From Elysia chlorotica (lineage: Eukaryota; Mollusca; Gastropoda; Plakobranchidae): a stretch of DNA of 64,000 nt. Positions 47,601 to 59,592 of the stretch are shown here, piece after piece (positions within the stretch are counted from its first letter, which is position 1; each line of letters begins with the position of its first letter). Below the pieces are notes generated by a model, which was not told where the DNA came from, ran no database searches, and saw only the letters and a program-made list of their open reading frames with translations. The DNA lies in assembly GCA_003991915.1 (NCBI GenBank), contig RQTK01000511.1:152347-216346 (forward strand), read 5' to 3'. The position numbers and the translations under genes are program-made.

Positions 47601-50600
47601 CTAAAGTTATCTTGATTACAAATTATTGAGTTAGACAAGAAAAATTAAAACAAAATTTTTTAGATAATTTAAGAGAGAAACAGACACTAAGAAAGAGATA
47701 CTAAGAAATGTACAGATTTGACAAATAGAAATGCAATATCAATAAAAAGAGGCAAAGCTTGCTAAACACTGGAATAAACTAATGATAGCTGGACTCACAG
47801 TTTGATATCAAGATCCTTACACTCAGATTGATTTTGTATTTTTACCTTGGCAAGCTTAAGCTTTGACATGGTCAGATGAGCTGGCATGTGGTCAGGTTTG
47901 ACTTTAAGGGCCTCCAGGTACCACTTCTCAGCCTCAGCTAAACGCTCCATCTTGAAGTATGCCTCTCCTAGAGATGCATAATAAGTGTTTTGCTTTACAC
48001 ATTTTCATCAGTGATTCAGTTCAGTCGCTCAAAGTAAACAAAATTAATACATTGCAACATTATTTTGTCATTGCTGGTTTCATATTTTTTTCCTTAATTT
48101 CAAGTAAAATACATTTTCGAAACTTATCTTTCAATGAAATACAGTTTGAAACATATCTTTATGTATGATAATATAATATGCAAAGAATCTGTGGATAAAA
48201 AAAAATCCTATGATTTCCCATAGATTATCTTTATGCATGTGAGAAGATTTTAATAAAAGTTTTAATTAAAGTATGTGTACCGGGGTATCTTAACATTATT
48301 CTGATTTTCCTTACCAAGCATGTTGTAAAGACTTTGAGGTGCATAATGGTCTGGTCGACGCTTTAGGGCCAAGTGGAACTTTTCTAGTGAAGCCTAAAAA
48401 GATTAAATGCAAAGGTAACATTAAAGTGACTTTTTATTTTTTTTCTTTCAAGGTTGAAAATAGGCCTATCAGAACATTCAGCTGAACTAGATCGAAGAAA
48501 AATATAATGTAATAACTATGGAAGATAATTAGGGAACAGAATTTACAAAAATGGTTTTCAATCACAAAATTAATATATTTGGTTATTTTCTCACATTATT
48601 TTATCATACTATTCTGCACAAGTTCCTTCGCATTCCTCTCTTTTGGGTTCTAATTTAATGGCACTGATACTATGTATCTCTAACGTTACATAAACACACA
48701 GCCTTTTGACTTTCACTTTAATATCTTTTAATGCTGCCAACATTATATCTATATTGCCACCAGTGGGTTTTGTGAACGAAGAGCACTAAGCTCTCCTCCT
48801 ACATGCATCTTACTTAAATGCGGCAGCATAGACTATCATGGGTAGGATAAGAAACCTTCACTAATTTTGCTTACCGTACCCCAGTAAACAACCTTGCCTA
48901 CATTTGAATATAATCAATAATTATATTTTTAAAATTCCATCAATAAAACTTAATTGGATAAAAAATTAATGGAGCTGGAACAGTGAGCCATGCACAAAAA
49001 AAATTTAAAAACACAAAAATATGCAATTCTCATACATCCATATCTCCTTCGTCCATAAGAAGCCTTCCATAGTTGAAAAGACAAGAAATTTTGGTCCCAT
49101 CATGCAGCCTGGGGTCCTTCAAGCCTGAGGTATCCAGATCTGCACAGTGCGAGTAAATCTGGAACATGGAATATACATATGTATATCAGTGTCAAGTGTC
49201 AATATCTATATCAGTGTCAAGTGTCAATATCTATATCAGTGTCAAGTCTCAATATCTATATTAGTGTCAAGTCTCAATATCTATATCAGTGTCAAGTGTC
49301 AAAAACTATAGTCAAAGGAAATGGAATATATTATTGACAATATACAGCTTACTTCATAAGAAATATCAATATTAATCAAAGAATGTAAAAAGATGAAAGG
49401 AATAGAGATGCATTGTTGCTTTACTTTTTAATTTTTTAATCTTTTATTTTTACATTATTATGCAAATTTTGTAATAAAAGGACTGAGGGTTGGTGCAAAA
49501 AAGTAACCTGTTGTTGTTTTTTTAGGGAAGGGGCAGTCCAATTTTTTTTTTCAAATTTATTTTCAGGTGAATTCGGACCCTCAGCACTTTTTTTTTTTAC
49601 ATGCTACTCATTAATATAAAGAGAAATATTGCATTTGTCTGTAAAGACTAAATTGCAAATCCATAATAAAGACAACAATTTTTTCAGCATTAAAAAGTTC
49701 AAAGACGATTATTATGGAAGACACATGTCCTCACTGATACTGTGGTCCAGTGCTCCTGTGATGGCTGACTTAATCATAATGTTATAATGTTAAAACAAGA
49801 CCAAGAACGTGAGGGATGTAGTGAGAGGGGAGTGTGTGTGTATGTGTGTGATAGAGAGAGAGAGACAGACAGATAGAGAGGAAAAGACAGGCAGACGGAA
49901 AGACATCGACAGCAACATAGTATGTGTATGTGATAGAGAGAAAGAAAGATAGCCAGAGAGAGATTGAGTAAGAGAGACGGTCAGACAGACGGACACACGA
50001 GTAGACAGAAAGATAGATGTAATAATAGTGACCATCATTAAGGGCATTTGAAACATCTACGTACTATGTAGGGAAATATGGCCACATCACCAAAGTACGG
50101 CTATCTATCACTAGAACGATAGATAGACAAAAATAGAGAGGTAAACGAGACAGCCAGAAAAACACAGAGTGGATAACAGTATATGTATTTGAGGAGTGCT
50201 TGCATTAATTGTTTAGCCACACTTGTAAGCATAATCAATAAAGGCGAAAACTCAAGGGGATACCAACATTGATCTTGTCCAGCTAAGGACATTCACTACC
50301 ACAAGACAACTCACCTTTTTGGCCTGCTCTGTATCTCCGAACTGCGCAGTCAATATCCCCAGATTAAGATGAGCAACTGAAAAGTAGAATGATAAAGAAA
50401 ATTAATAAGTTACTTTTATGTCGACATTGCTTAGCAATAATCAAAACAACCATGTTTAATACGGAAGAGAAAAATAAGTATTCAGTAACAATGAAATATC
50501 ACTTAAGATGAATCTCCAAGGAGTTGTTATTAGTTTGTTACAGATCGTCTTACAATACAGTCTATATTGACAATGGGTTTCAAGATTAACGTCTGGCAGT

Positions 50601-51541
50601 TTTACGTGCCACCACACAGAGACAGTGCGGGGATATCATGACTCATATCTGAGTCGCTCACATTAAACTGACACCGACCCAACCTATAGGGGACAAAATA
50701 GAACAAATAATTGTTTGACCGATCGTGGGTTTCCAATCAAGGACCTCCCGATTGGGGGACAAACGCTCTACTATTTCGGCCCCAGTGAATTCAAGAAACT
50801 GTTAGTTACACAATAATTATTATGTTTTATTTTCTACAGTTTGTAAAAATATAATAACACTACATGACTTAATCATGTAATAGTACAGTTTGGGGTTGAA
50901 AAGGGGCTTGGTTTGATGAAGCTCAGACAGTAGAGTACGCAATTCCTAGCCAAGAACTCCCGGATTCGAATCCTGATATTCTATACCTTATTCACCCTGA
51001 TTTGGCCCGTATCAGTATGTGACCAACTAAGAGACATTCAGGTATTCTTGTTCTGTATGGCATCACGTGAAACTATTTGACTTTAATCTTGGGATTCTTT
51101 TACGAAATAGCCTATTTGCTGTCGGTATCTGTTAAGAAAGACAAGAAAAGAATAACGGACGTTTCGCCCTATAGCTTGTATCAAAGGGCATATCTAGGGC
51201 CTACTGGTCATATTCCATCTTTCTCATTTCACCCTCTTCTTCTACTGCTTATAATTTCATAGTCATACTATGGCTTGCTTAGAGAACTACACAGAATACC
51301 ATGGATATTTTTCTCACCTGATAGCTTAGGCCTGAAATGAATAGCCTTTTTGTAACTCTCGATGGACTCTTGGTAACGTTTCTGGTTTTGCAGGAGAATA
51401 CCTCTGGAGAATAGTGACATAGGATCAATACACTTTAATCATTAATTAATAGATTGCCACAGCCATAATGAATAAAACGACTTCTCTCTCTCACCTATCT
51501 CTCTCACAGTCTCCTTTCTCTATCGTACTACTCTGTCTGCA

Positions 51542-51611
<70 letters not shown>

Positions 51612-54600
51612 CTCTCTTTTTCTCTATCTCTCTCTTCATTCCCTCTCTCTGTCTACGTATCTCTCACAGCCTCTGTCTACATGTTTGTTTGTCTCTACCA
51701 CTCTCTCTCTCTCTATCTATCTATCTCTCTCACTCTCTCTCTCCGACTTTCTCTTTGAACTTCTGTAGATGTTTTTTTTTTCTTTCCAATTTTCTTGTTG
51801 CTGTTGTCTGTTCAAAGTAAGAAGCGAGCTCAAGCTAACTTTTATCATGATTATCTCTTCGATTATCTTTCTAATACATTTCCTACCCCGCCTTCCATCT
51901 CGTTTCCACCTTTCTTAAGAAACTATCATTTATTATCTTAGAATTCACTTATTTTAAAATCAAGTGCTATGGGATGTAGAAATAATGTACGCACAATTTG
52001 AAAAAAAAATGCTATATAATGTTTCTACTGGCACATTTTTTAAATATTATTTATATCTTCAGAAACAAAGCAAAAAAAAAAAAAACAGTTGTGAACTGTA
52101 AATTTACTCGAATGGGCTTACAAGTTATAATGCACATCCGCCATGTTTGGTCTGTACTTGAGAGCGTTTCTGTAGGCCTCCTCAGCCTCCCCAAACGCTT
52201 GTTGGTCATTGAAAATGTTGGCCAAATTACCCCACGCTGAGAGAGGATGGACATAAGGAGGTGTTGAATAACGAAAACAATTTTCTTTCAATTTCATCTA
52301 GAAAATAATGATATGATACTCCTTTTACTATTATTTATTTCATTAACACCCAGTGTCAGAAAATTACACTATTTTAGGAAGTCATACAAGCAAATTTATG
52401 ACAGGTTCGTTTGCAGACAAATTAAAAACTGGCATTCGTTTTCATTTTTGAGACCTTAAGTCTGTAACGGGTTTATTTTAGCGAAAATTCATGCAGTGGC
52501 AAGAAGTACTGGTTTGTGGGTTCGTAACTGCACAATGGCCATCTTCTTTATTTTAAACATAATTATTAGCATGGAGAAAAGAGTCACCATTACTAGTAAC
52601 TGCAAGTCAACGGAAATTATTAGGAAAGCCTCTTCCTTCAAAATTATGTAATCATTAAACGATTTACATGTATAAAGTCCAAACCATTCTGGAGAAAAGA
52701 GTCATCATAAATTAGTTGCTGCAGTACAGGGTAAATTACTAGGAACGCTCTTTTTTAAATCATTAAAAAAATTTTTTTAAAGATTAATTTTAGATGCAAA
52801 AGATTCCGAACCATTCTGCAGTAAACCAATGATACGAACACATCTCTCCTACTTAACTAATTGATAGTATAGGAGATACCCGATTTTGCAAAAGCCAAAA
52901 CCCACCTTTTGCCGGGTTAACAGCGACCCCTGCTTTGTACAACTTTTCCTCTGTCTGCCAGTCTCGGTTTCTGATCACCGTCTTGGCGCTAAAGGCTGCT
53001 ATCAGGAAAGCCAAACTGGTCAGAATCAGCATCCGATAGCTAAAGTTCGATTTGTAACATTTATTGTATAAAGCATGGACGCCCAGTCCTACAAGAAGGC
53101 ACACGCCCATACTCGGTATGTACAAAACGCGCTCGGCGAGCACAAATCCAACGTAGAAAAACATATTAGAAGCTGGTATGAATGGAAACACAACAATGGC
53201 GGTTGATAACATGATAATATCAACAGGTCTACATGAAGAATGAATATAATAAGATGGCGTCGATTCAAACGTTCTTGTATGGCCGTTATTTGACCCGGAG
53301 TCGGCTTTGCCATTATGCACTCCGTTACCGTTGTGGTAACCATTTGAATAAGTCTTTTGGAAGCTCGATGTATGATTATTGTTGTTTGATGTATTGTTAC
53401 TATAGACTCCATTCTTGCCATTGGAGTTGATTTGACTTTGCTGTTGATGATTTTTCGCTGATGAAACTCCGTTCATATAACCATTTAAATTATCGGCTAC
53501 GTAACCATTTCCAGCATAGTCCTCACAATTCCCCAACGTATTGATGACTTTAAAGACTAGGAACAAGAGCGAGACATAGAATCCTATTGTTGCGATATTT
53601 CTGGGGTCTGAAAGACTTTCAACAAGCGGCACGGCTTCCATGGACCAATCAAAGCTGAGCACGCGAGGACACAACACCATCCAGAAGTTGGCGGCCGGAA
53701 GGAAGTTGTACGTCAATGTGCGCGTCAGGAGACTGTCCGAGTCGGAGGCGGGGTTGTCCGAGGGAGCGAACTCTGGCGGCTTGTTGCCCATGAAGTAGAT
53801 CCGGAAGCCGAGCAGAGAGCAGAAGCAGACGGCAAGCAAAGCCACGCCCTCTAGTGCACGCCGAAATCGGGCCTGATGGAAAGACAAGAGAAACTCATAC
53901 TTTGCAACTTGCAATGATATTATAATAATTATACATTTGTACTAACCTCTGAGCATACGTAGCCTAAATGGTAGGATATTTCGTTAGTTTCGAAAGTAGA
54001 TTAAATAACATGAAGGCGATAACTTTATTTAAAGATGAATGAGAAGACAAGGACAAAAGTTATTTGTAGTGATAGCCTCTTACAATTATAATACTAACAT
54101 CGGAACATACAAAGCTAATACCTTATTTAAATCAAAAGTACAAAATCATTCGCATACACGGTTCTTTATTCAGTTCAACATTCCGCAAGTATCTAAAGGG
54201 GATATTACAAGATTAACTATTAAGGCGGTGGTTTTATCCAAAGCTAAATTCACAGCTATGGAGAAGCTACCTGGTCTTTATGGCTCAGACTTAAATGCCA
54301 ATCCACAGCTCTATCGATTTAACTTCCTGACAGCGCAGTTCCAATTATAGGGTGATTCCAAGGGTTATAAACTAAAGCCCAAAGTGGTTAATCAAGTATT
54401 ATAACGCTGTAAAGGAATCTCATTGAGAATGCAAGAGTTAATGTATAATCACAGATGTTATTTGAGAAAAAAAAGTGTTGGGATGGGATTTAATGTGTAC
54501 CTGTGTGTACCGGTATTTATTTAATAATTTCTTTACTATGTGAGCCGGGAGCTGTACACATTGTATTCAGTGGTGGTAGAGTTTGCATAAAAACAATAAT

Positions 54601-57239
54601 GTGTTCTTTATTTTCTTTTGATGAGAAGAACTTTTTTATGTTTATTATTGACAACATTTGGTGAGAATTATTACTATATGATGATTTTCCACTCTCAGAC
54701 TTACAGTTCTATAGCCCCTCTACCCCGCCCTTAACACATATGAGGATATTGTGAGAATAATCTAGACCTAATGGCACCGGTCGTCTTCTGGGAACCCCTG
54801 TATAGACCATGTCGTGGTAAGGTACCTTTCTATCATAGCCGGCTGTTAAAGTGTTAACCCTTCATAAACGCGCTGTTTAGGAGCCTGAAAGGGGTCAAAG
54901 GCGTACATTGTTCCTATTGGACCATTAAAATCACGACGTGGGAGGAAATGGTTCTCAGAGGTCTCTTTTACCTTAACCTCACATTCAATAGGACATTAGC
55001 TTGAAGTGAGGCGGTGGCATTCAAGTGTTTGACGGGCGGATCCATGGCAGGTTTTAACAAGCGCTTTACGGTGTGGGGGCCATTCTCTCGAGGTCACAGA
55101 CCCGAACACAATAAAATGGAAGGCAAACGAGAGCACATCTGCGCCATTAAAGAGCCATAGATTTTCGTTACTCTAACGCTGGAGAGCTTCCCGACGCCAT
55201 TGGGCGCTGAGAAAGCGCCATTGACAGCATTCGACGCCCGTATAATAATCATGTCGGGGTTCTTTATGGATGCACCTGATATTAATGAGAGAGGGGACGT
55301 CCTATAGCCTATGGGCAATGACTTTAATAGGAATCAGGACCCGTTTAAACAGAGTGTGGGCAATAATTTATGCCGGGGAACTAAATCATGTTGATAAATT
55401 TATTACGGACGTTAGGGGCAGCTCTTTATTATAAAGGTTATTTTTGTAACATTATAATTATTCACCGACAACGTAGAAAAGATTAAATAATTATAGTTAT
55501 TTATATTTTTTTTATAATAAAAAACAAAAACACCATAATCATCTATGATGTGAAATGGTTATGTTTTTATTGTTCTCGAATTTTTTTCAAGTCCTTATTT
55601 CCCTTCTTGTTTTTCTTCCGTATGTATAATTTTACACCCATAAACAGCTCGTATATTGCGTCAATTGACTCGTATACTGTATTCTCTCCAATTGGAGTAG
55701 GAAGCAAATAGGACTATTCATCGTATCACTGCTTATCAATTATTTTTCGTTATTAGAAAGCCAATAGGACTACATGTATTCGTCGCATCACTGCTCATCA
55801 ATTATTTTTCGTTATTAGAAAGCCAATAGGACTATTAGCCACATCGCTGCTCATCAACTATTTTTTAATTAATTATAATGTTTTCGATCTGAGTTTGTGA
55901 TCTTGCAGATTATCTACTCTCAGACTTGCAGCTCTATAACCACTCTGTCCCACCCTCAGCACATCTCTTGGTCCATTTTGGTATGCCAAATGCTATGTGA
56001 ATATGATACCATACACATTAGTTCACCAACATTATCACTTGTGTTTATTTTCGGTAAACTGTTCCGTGCCGAAAAAAAGCTTTATAGCACGAATACCCGC
56101 GTCGCCTTAACATATGAAGCCTTTAAAATGAGATAATCAGATGTTTAATTGAATCTCTATGTGCTTGAACTCATGGAGATGTAAAGAAATATATTGCTCC
56201 ATGGTTTGAGCTAGGCAATAAAACTGCTCTTGGGGAAGTATAAACCACACTTGATTACTTGAAAGTCTCATGGCTTTCCCCAACAATCCATGACGGAGAC
56301 AGAAGCACCAGCTGAGATTCGACCCTTAGACCTCCCGCGCTCATTCCACAACGCTAACCGATCGAGTTTTACAGGCGTTCCTGGCAAAGTAAAATAGAGG
56401 CCTAGAGAAAACGGGTACCTATAGCGAAAACGAAGATGATAGGTAAAGTAATTTGTACCGGCAACCACTCATAGTTCTTTCTTAGACTTACAGAGCCAAC
56501 TGGGGCGGGCGGTGACCCTGGAGTAGAACATCGGGCTCCGACGCAAAAGGTCCGAGATTTCGCTCCCTAATGATTTGGTCGGTGTCAATTTAATGTGACC
56601 AGCTGAGACAGAAGTCATGGTATCCCCGCCCTGTGTCGTGTTCGGCAGCACATAAAATTGCCAGACGTCACTCTTAGGGCCCGTCCACAACATAGCCTGT
56701 ATAGGTTGATGTTGGACGTTAAACCAACTTATCTACAATAACAGAGCCAATGAGCGATCGTACCACCACATGTGTAAAGGGGTGGGATCATGTCATCCGT
56801 ATCATCGTTTAGATCGCAAAACCTGCATCCTGCAAAATGTGTCCTTATGCACCATTTTTTTTCTTTATTGCATCTTTCCAATGTTACAAAGTTCAGTCGG
56901 TGCTGAACACACTACGGCGGCGAATGACGACCTTGATAGGAACTAGGGCTTAACGTGTGTGTTAATGTGAACAATAATAGGGATCACCGGACATTGGGCA
57001 TGCAGTGGGCAATGGGCAGTGACCGGTTGGCCCTAGGCGTGTTACTATTCACAGGTTGTGGGGCCCACTATGAATCATCCTAATATGGTGTCCGGGCAGG
57101 TGATAACAAGACATGCCCACGGTCAAGGCCCTGTCTCCCTCGGCTGTATCCTGGTACAGAGGTTTCAGCTTTTTGTTGGGTCTTCTGTATTTCTTTTTTT
57201 ATTATTTAATTTCACGTTTAGTGGTAAAAGCTGTGCCCC

Positions 57240-57325
<86 letters not shown>

Positions 57326-57378
57326 ATTACTATCTATATTACTATCTATATAATTATCTATCTATCTATCTACCTATG

Positions 57379-57421
<43 letters not shown>

Positions 57422-59592
57422 TTATCTAACTATCTATCTATCTATCTCTCTATCTATCTATCTCTATCTATCTATTATTTTACCCATCCCTCTGTCTATA
57501 ATTATGCCAGTGCATCTTTCCGCCTGTTTCTCTATGTCTCTCTTTCTTTCTTCATCTTTTTATCTTTCTCTCTCATTTCCCCTTACTCCCTTCTTCTTTA
57601 TGTAGTGGACTTTGGTTTCATTTTACACGTGCTATTGACTGAAAACCAGCGTATAATGACATCTATCTCCCTCCTTTCACAAAACATACATATAGATCCA
57701 CAACCCTTTCGATGTTGCTTCCAAACCAAGATAAATACATTTATCATTATTATTGATCTATCAATTGTCTACATGTATGTTTGATTATCCTTTTGAACAT
57801 TGTATACATGTCCAGCCTTTGTTTATCTGCTTTGTATTTCTGTATTTCTGTCTGTTTATCAACACTGTCGATTTAATGTATCTTTTACTCTACAATGTGG
57901 AAAGTATCCTCATCTTTTGAGTTTGACGGAAAACAACTGCAACTTTAAAAGACATTCCGCGGCCGAAAGCGGTAGGTCTACAATTTTACCGAGGAGCCCC
58001 ATGTCCCTAATCATCTAAAAGCACATCGTCCATAATAGATTTAATATGGGGACAGATTTTACCGAAAGATGCGAAAAGTTGCTGAGGCATCCATTAAGCT
58101 ATAAGAAGATTGAGATTGAGAAGCACGATGGGCCTTAAATCAAATGCTTATCTCCCTTTTTATTCCCGTACTTTATGGATATGAGTCTGTATACGATTTG
58201 AGGTGAAGGAGGAAAAAATGGAGATCGGGGGAAAGCGGGAGGATGGTATTTGAACAGGAGGGAACGTTAAACAAAAGAATAATGGGAGGAATAAGCAATG
58301 AATCAGGCAGAAGAGAAACATGTATAAGTAATGAAAAGTCATGGGTGTGCTGGTAAAAGAAAAGAAAAGAAAAGAAAAGAAAAAGAAATATAGGTTGAAA
58401 TATAAATCGATTAAAAAGGGGCAGGGTGTTCTATGATTGGACTAATGCCTGTGTGAACACAGCGAATGTAAATATATTCCTGGGCGTGGCTGTGTGCACT
58501 ACCAAGATATTTTACACGGAGTATATGGAAATGGTCGGAGAAAATGATGAGATGGTTACAAAAGAAATAAAATATGGGATCAAATATTTGTCGAGAAAAG
58601 AAGTGAGAGGTTGTTCTATGATTTGGACCCGTACCTGCGTGAACACAGCAAAGCTAAAGATAATAATAAAATGGCTACACACACACACAAATTTAAAAAA
58701 ATGTGTTCAAATATTACTTGAGAAAAAAGATGCAGGTTATGATTTGGACTCGTACCTGGGTGAACACAGCAAAGCTAAAGATAATAATGAGATAGCTCCA
58801 CACAAAAAAGAAAAAGAAAGATGTGTTCAAATATTACTTGAGAAAAAATATAGAGGGTATTCTATGATTTGGACCCGTACCTGGGTGAACACAGCAAGAG
58901 TGAAGACATCCCTGGGCGTGGCCCTGTGCACCACCAGGATATCGTACACGGCGCACACGGCCAGCACCATGATGGCGGGTTCCTTGGTGATCATGGCGGC
59001 CCCCGACAGAAGCACCGTGAGCAGCGCGGGCAGAACGCGCCAGTCAGGTCTGGGCGAGTGGCGAGCGCTCACGTAGTGCATGTAGCTCAGCAAAGTCAGC
59101 AGGAAGAACAGGCACGCCAACACGTCCGCGCGCCCAACGACCCCAGCCACGGCCTCTGTGTGGATTGGGTGGGCCGCGAACAGGAGGCCTGCCGTGGCAG
59201 GACCTATTTTAGAAGGATTTAGTAATCCCAGCAGAGGCGAAGGATTTGATTTGGACAAAGATTGATCTGATTCAGATCCATTGCTGCCCTGCTTGTCTCT
59301 TGGTTCAGCTGATTTGGGGGTTCCGGGATTCCAGCTCCCTCCGACAAACAGCGCCTGCACGAGCATGGTGAATACGGCCGTGGTGACGGCGTGGCAGATG
59401 ACGTTCCCCAGGTGGTAGCCCCAGGGGTCTAGCTCGCCAAGCCAGTAGTTGAGGCGGAACGTGAGCACACATAGGGGCCTGTACGACTTATGGGAGCCGC
59501 TGTGGGTGAGGGGCGTCCCCCAGAAGTCGTCGTAGGCCAGGTTCCATAGCGGCGTCTGCGGGAGCAAGTCTGGGTTCTTCTGGATGGCTCGG
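44679..59592 (-). CDS. TMTC2: TMTC2-like ER O-mannosyltransferase with TPR repeats (5' partial)
   Basis: TMTC proteins O-mannosylate cadherin domains in the ER lumen (established for TMTC1-4). Twelve exons on the minus strand: 59592-58881, 53872-52906, 52236-52122, 51403-51318, 50376-50315, 49158-49036, 48393-48315, 47967-47846, 47176-47095, 46370-46256, 45744-45681 and 44840-44679. Phases agree throughout and give 895 residues. The first visible codon is split. The missing first exon should encode the N-terminal membrane helix and the YDDS motif. Order: YDDFWG, THSGSHKSYRPL, HPIHTEAVAGVVGRAD, transmembrane helices, the MGNKPPEFAPSDNPASDSD domain (DUF1736), ERVLYIPSMG, then about nine to ten TPRs from AWGNLANIF to the C-terminus. 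THSGSHKSYRPL and the DUF1736 region favour TMTC2 over TMTC1. Insertions not in human TMTC2: about 45 Ser/Pro-rich residues before the HPIHTEA block (about 59210-59340) and an Asn/Gly-rich loop (53240-53520). Confidence 0.93.
45241..45550. repeat. Tandem duplication of about 160 bp in a TMTC2 intron
   Basis: The block 45241-45393 (starting ACTTTTAGGATCATGG) is repeated at 45405-45550 with moderate divergence. Shared phrases include TACACAGCACCT and TAATGTT.ATT..ATTTGTA. Confidence 0.8.
46371..47094. other. TMTC2 intron
   Basis: Intron between exons 47176-47095 and 46370-46256. It holds an 89-codon plus-strand frame that is Lys-rich with no recognisable domain; I treat it as chance. Confidence 0.5.
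49185..49305. repeat. 25-bp minisatellite next to a TMTC2 acceptor
   Basis: Five units of ATCAGTGTCAAGTSTCAATA + TCTAT at 49185, 49210, 49235, 49260 and 49285. On the transcribed strand it ends about 27 bases before the acceptor of exon 49158-49036, so it covers the usual branch-point zone. Confidence 0.92.
49840..50030. repeat. Imperfect GA/GACA-rich tract
   Basis: Purine-rich simple sequence with GAGAGA, GACAGACAGATAG and AAAGA interspersions inside a TMTC2 intron. Open frames across it are artefacts. Confidence 0.8.
50565..50785 (-). mobile_element. tRNA-derived SINE, inverted
   Basis: Minus-strand member of the main family: head around 50705-50785 (complement of GGACCTCCCGATTGGGGGAC), ACATTAAACTGACACCGACC, and the tail complement TTTCAAGATTAACGTCTGGC. 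Lies in a TMTC2 intron. Confidence 0.8.
50895..51095 (+). mobile_element. tRNA-derived SINE, diverged
   Basis: Good box B (GGATTCGAATCC at about 50963) in a tRNA-like head, then CCTGATTTGGCCCGTATCAG, GTGACCAACTAAGAGACATT and CTTTAATCTTGGGATTC. Diverged relative of the main family. Confidence 0.7.
51545..51750. repeat. (CT)n and CTGT/CTAT simple repeat
   Basis: Starts with CTGT units, a pure CT run of about 50 bp (51557-51607), then CTCT/CTAT variants. In a TMTC2 intron. Confidence 0.92.
55701..55875. repeat. ~60-bp unit in three tandem copies
   Basis: Units beginning near 55701, 55759 and 55820 share AAATAGGACTA / CCAATAGGACTA, GCATCACTGCTCATCAATTA and TTTTTCGTTATTAGAAAG. Copies two and three are most alike. 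Confidence 0.88.
56276..56369 (-). mobile_element. tRNA-derived SINE head, different family
   Basis: Minus strand carries GATCGGTTAGCGTTGTGGAA, GCGCGGGAGGTCTAAGGGTC and box B GGGTCGAATCTC. No body of the main family follows, so it is either a second SINE family or an isolated head. Confidence 0.55.
56500..56740 (+). mobile_element. tRNA-derived SINE, full length with target-site duplication
   Basis: Best complete copy, 241 bp: head CTGGGGCGGGCGGTGACCC, then GGTCGGTGTCAATTTAATG, CCAGCTGAGACAGAAGTCAT, GGCAGCACATAAAATTGCCA, GGGCCCGTCCACAACATAGC, and the tail GGACGTTAAACCAACTTATC + TACAATA. A perfect 10-bp duplication, ACAGAGCCAA, lies at 56490-56499 and 56741-56750. Confidence 0.92.
57240..57476. 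repeat. (ATCT)n tetranucleotide array
   Basis: Over 230 bp of ATCT units with a few ATATTACT and ACCT interruptions. It generates long spurious Tyr/Ile/Ser frames. Confidence 0.97.
58429..58865 (-). repeat. Tandem decayed copies of the TMTC2 exon end and splice donor
   Basis: The end of exon 59592-58881 and its donor (GTGTTCACCCAG|GTACGG) is repeated downstream in the intron. A longer copy at 58429-58537 matches 58864-58968, including about 90 bp of coding. Two shorter copies at about 58612-58670 and 58739-58799 have a period near 122-126 bp, with an intervening ATGTGTTCAAATATTACTTG block. The two short copies keep a GT donor (at 58633-58634 and 58754-58755); the long copy has GC instead. 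Confidence 0.85.

Larger units (their letters stand above)
53873..58428. other. Large TMTC2 intron
   Basis: About 5 kb between exons 59592-58881 and 53872-52906. It includes a ~60-bp tandem repeat, two tRNA-derived elements, an ATCT array and otherwise unique sequence. Some parts (about 54750-55400) are less AT-rich and hold short frames of 70-100 codons without recognisable domains. Confidence 0.6.

Noticed and set aside
57113-57784. 223-codon frame rich in Tyr/Ile/Ser/Leu
   Set aside because: Generated by the ATCT microsatellite, with no conserved sequence outside the repeat.
58426-59076. 216-codon plus-strand open frame opposite TMTC2
   Set aside because: It runs antisense to a conserved TMTC2 exon and through its tandemly copied donor. 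The internal repeats come from that duplication, not from a protein.
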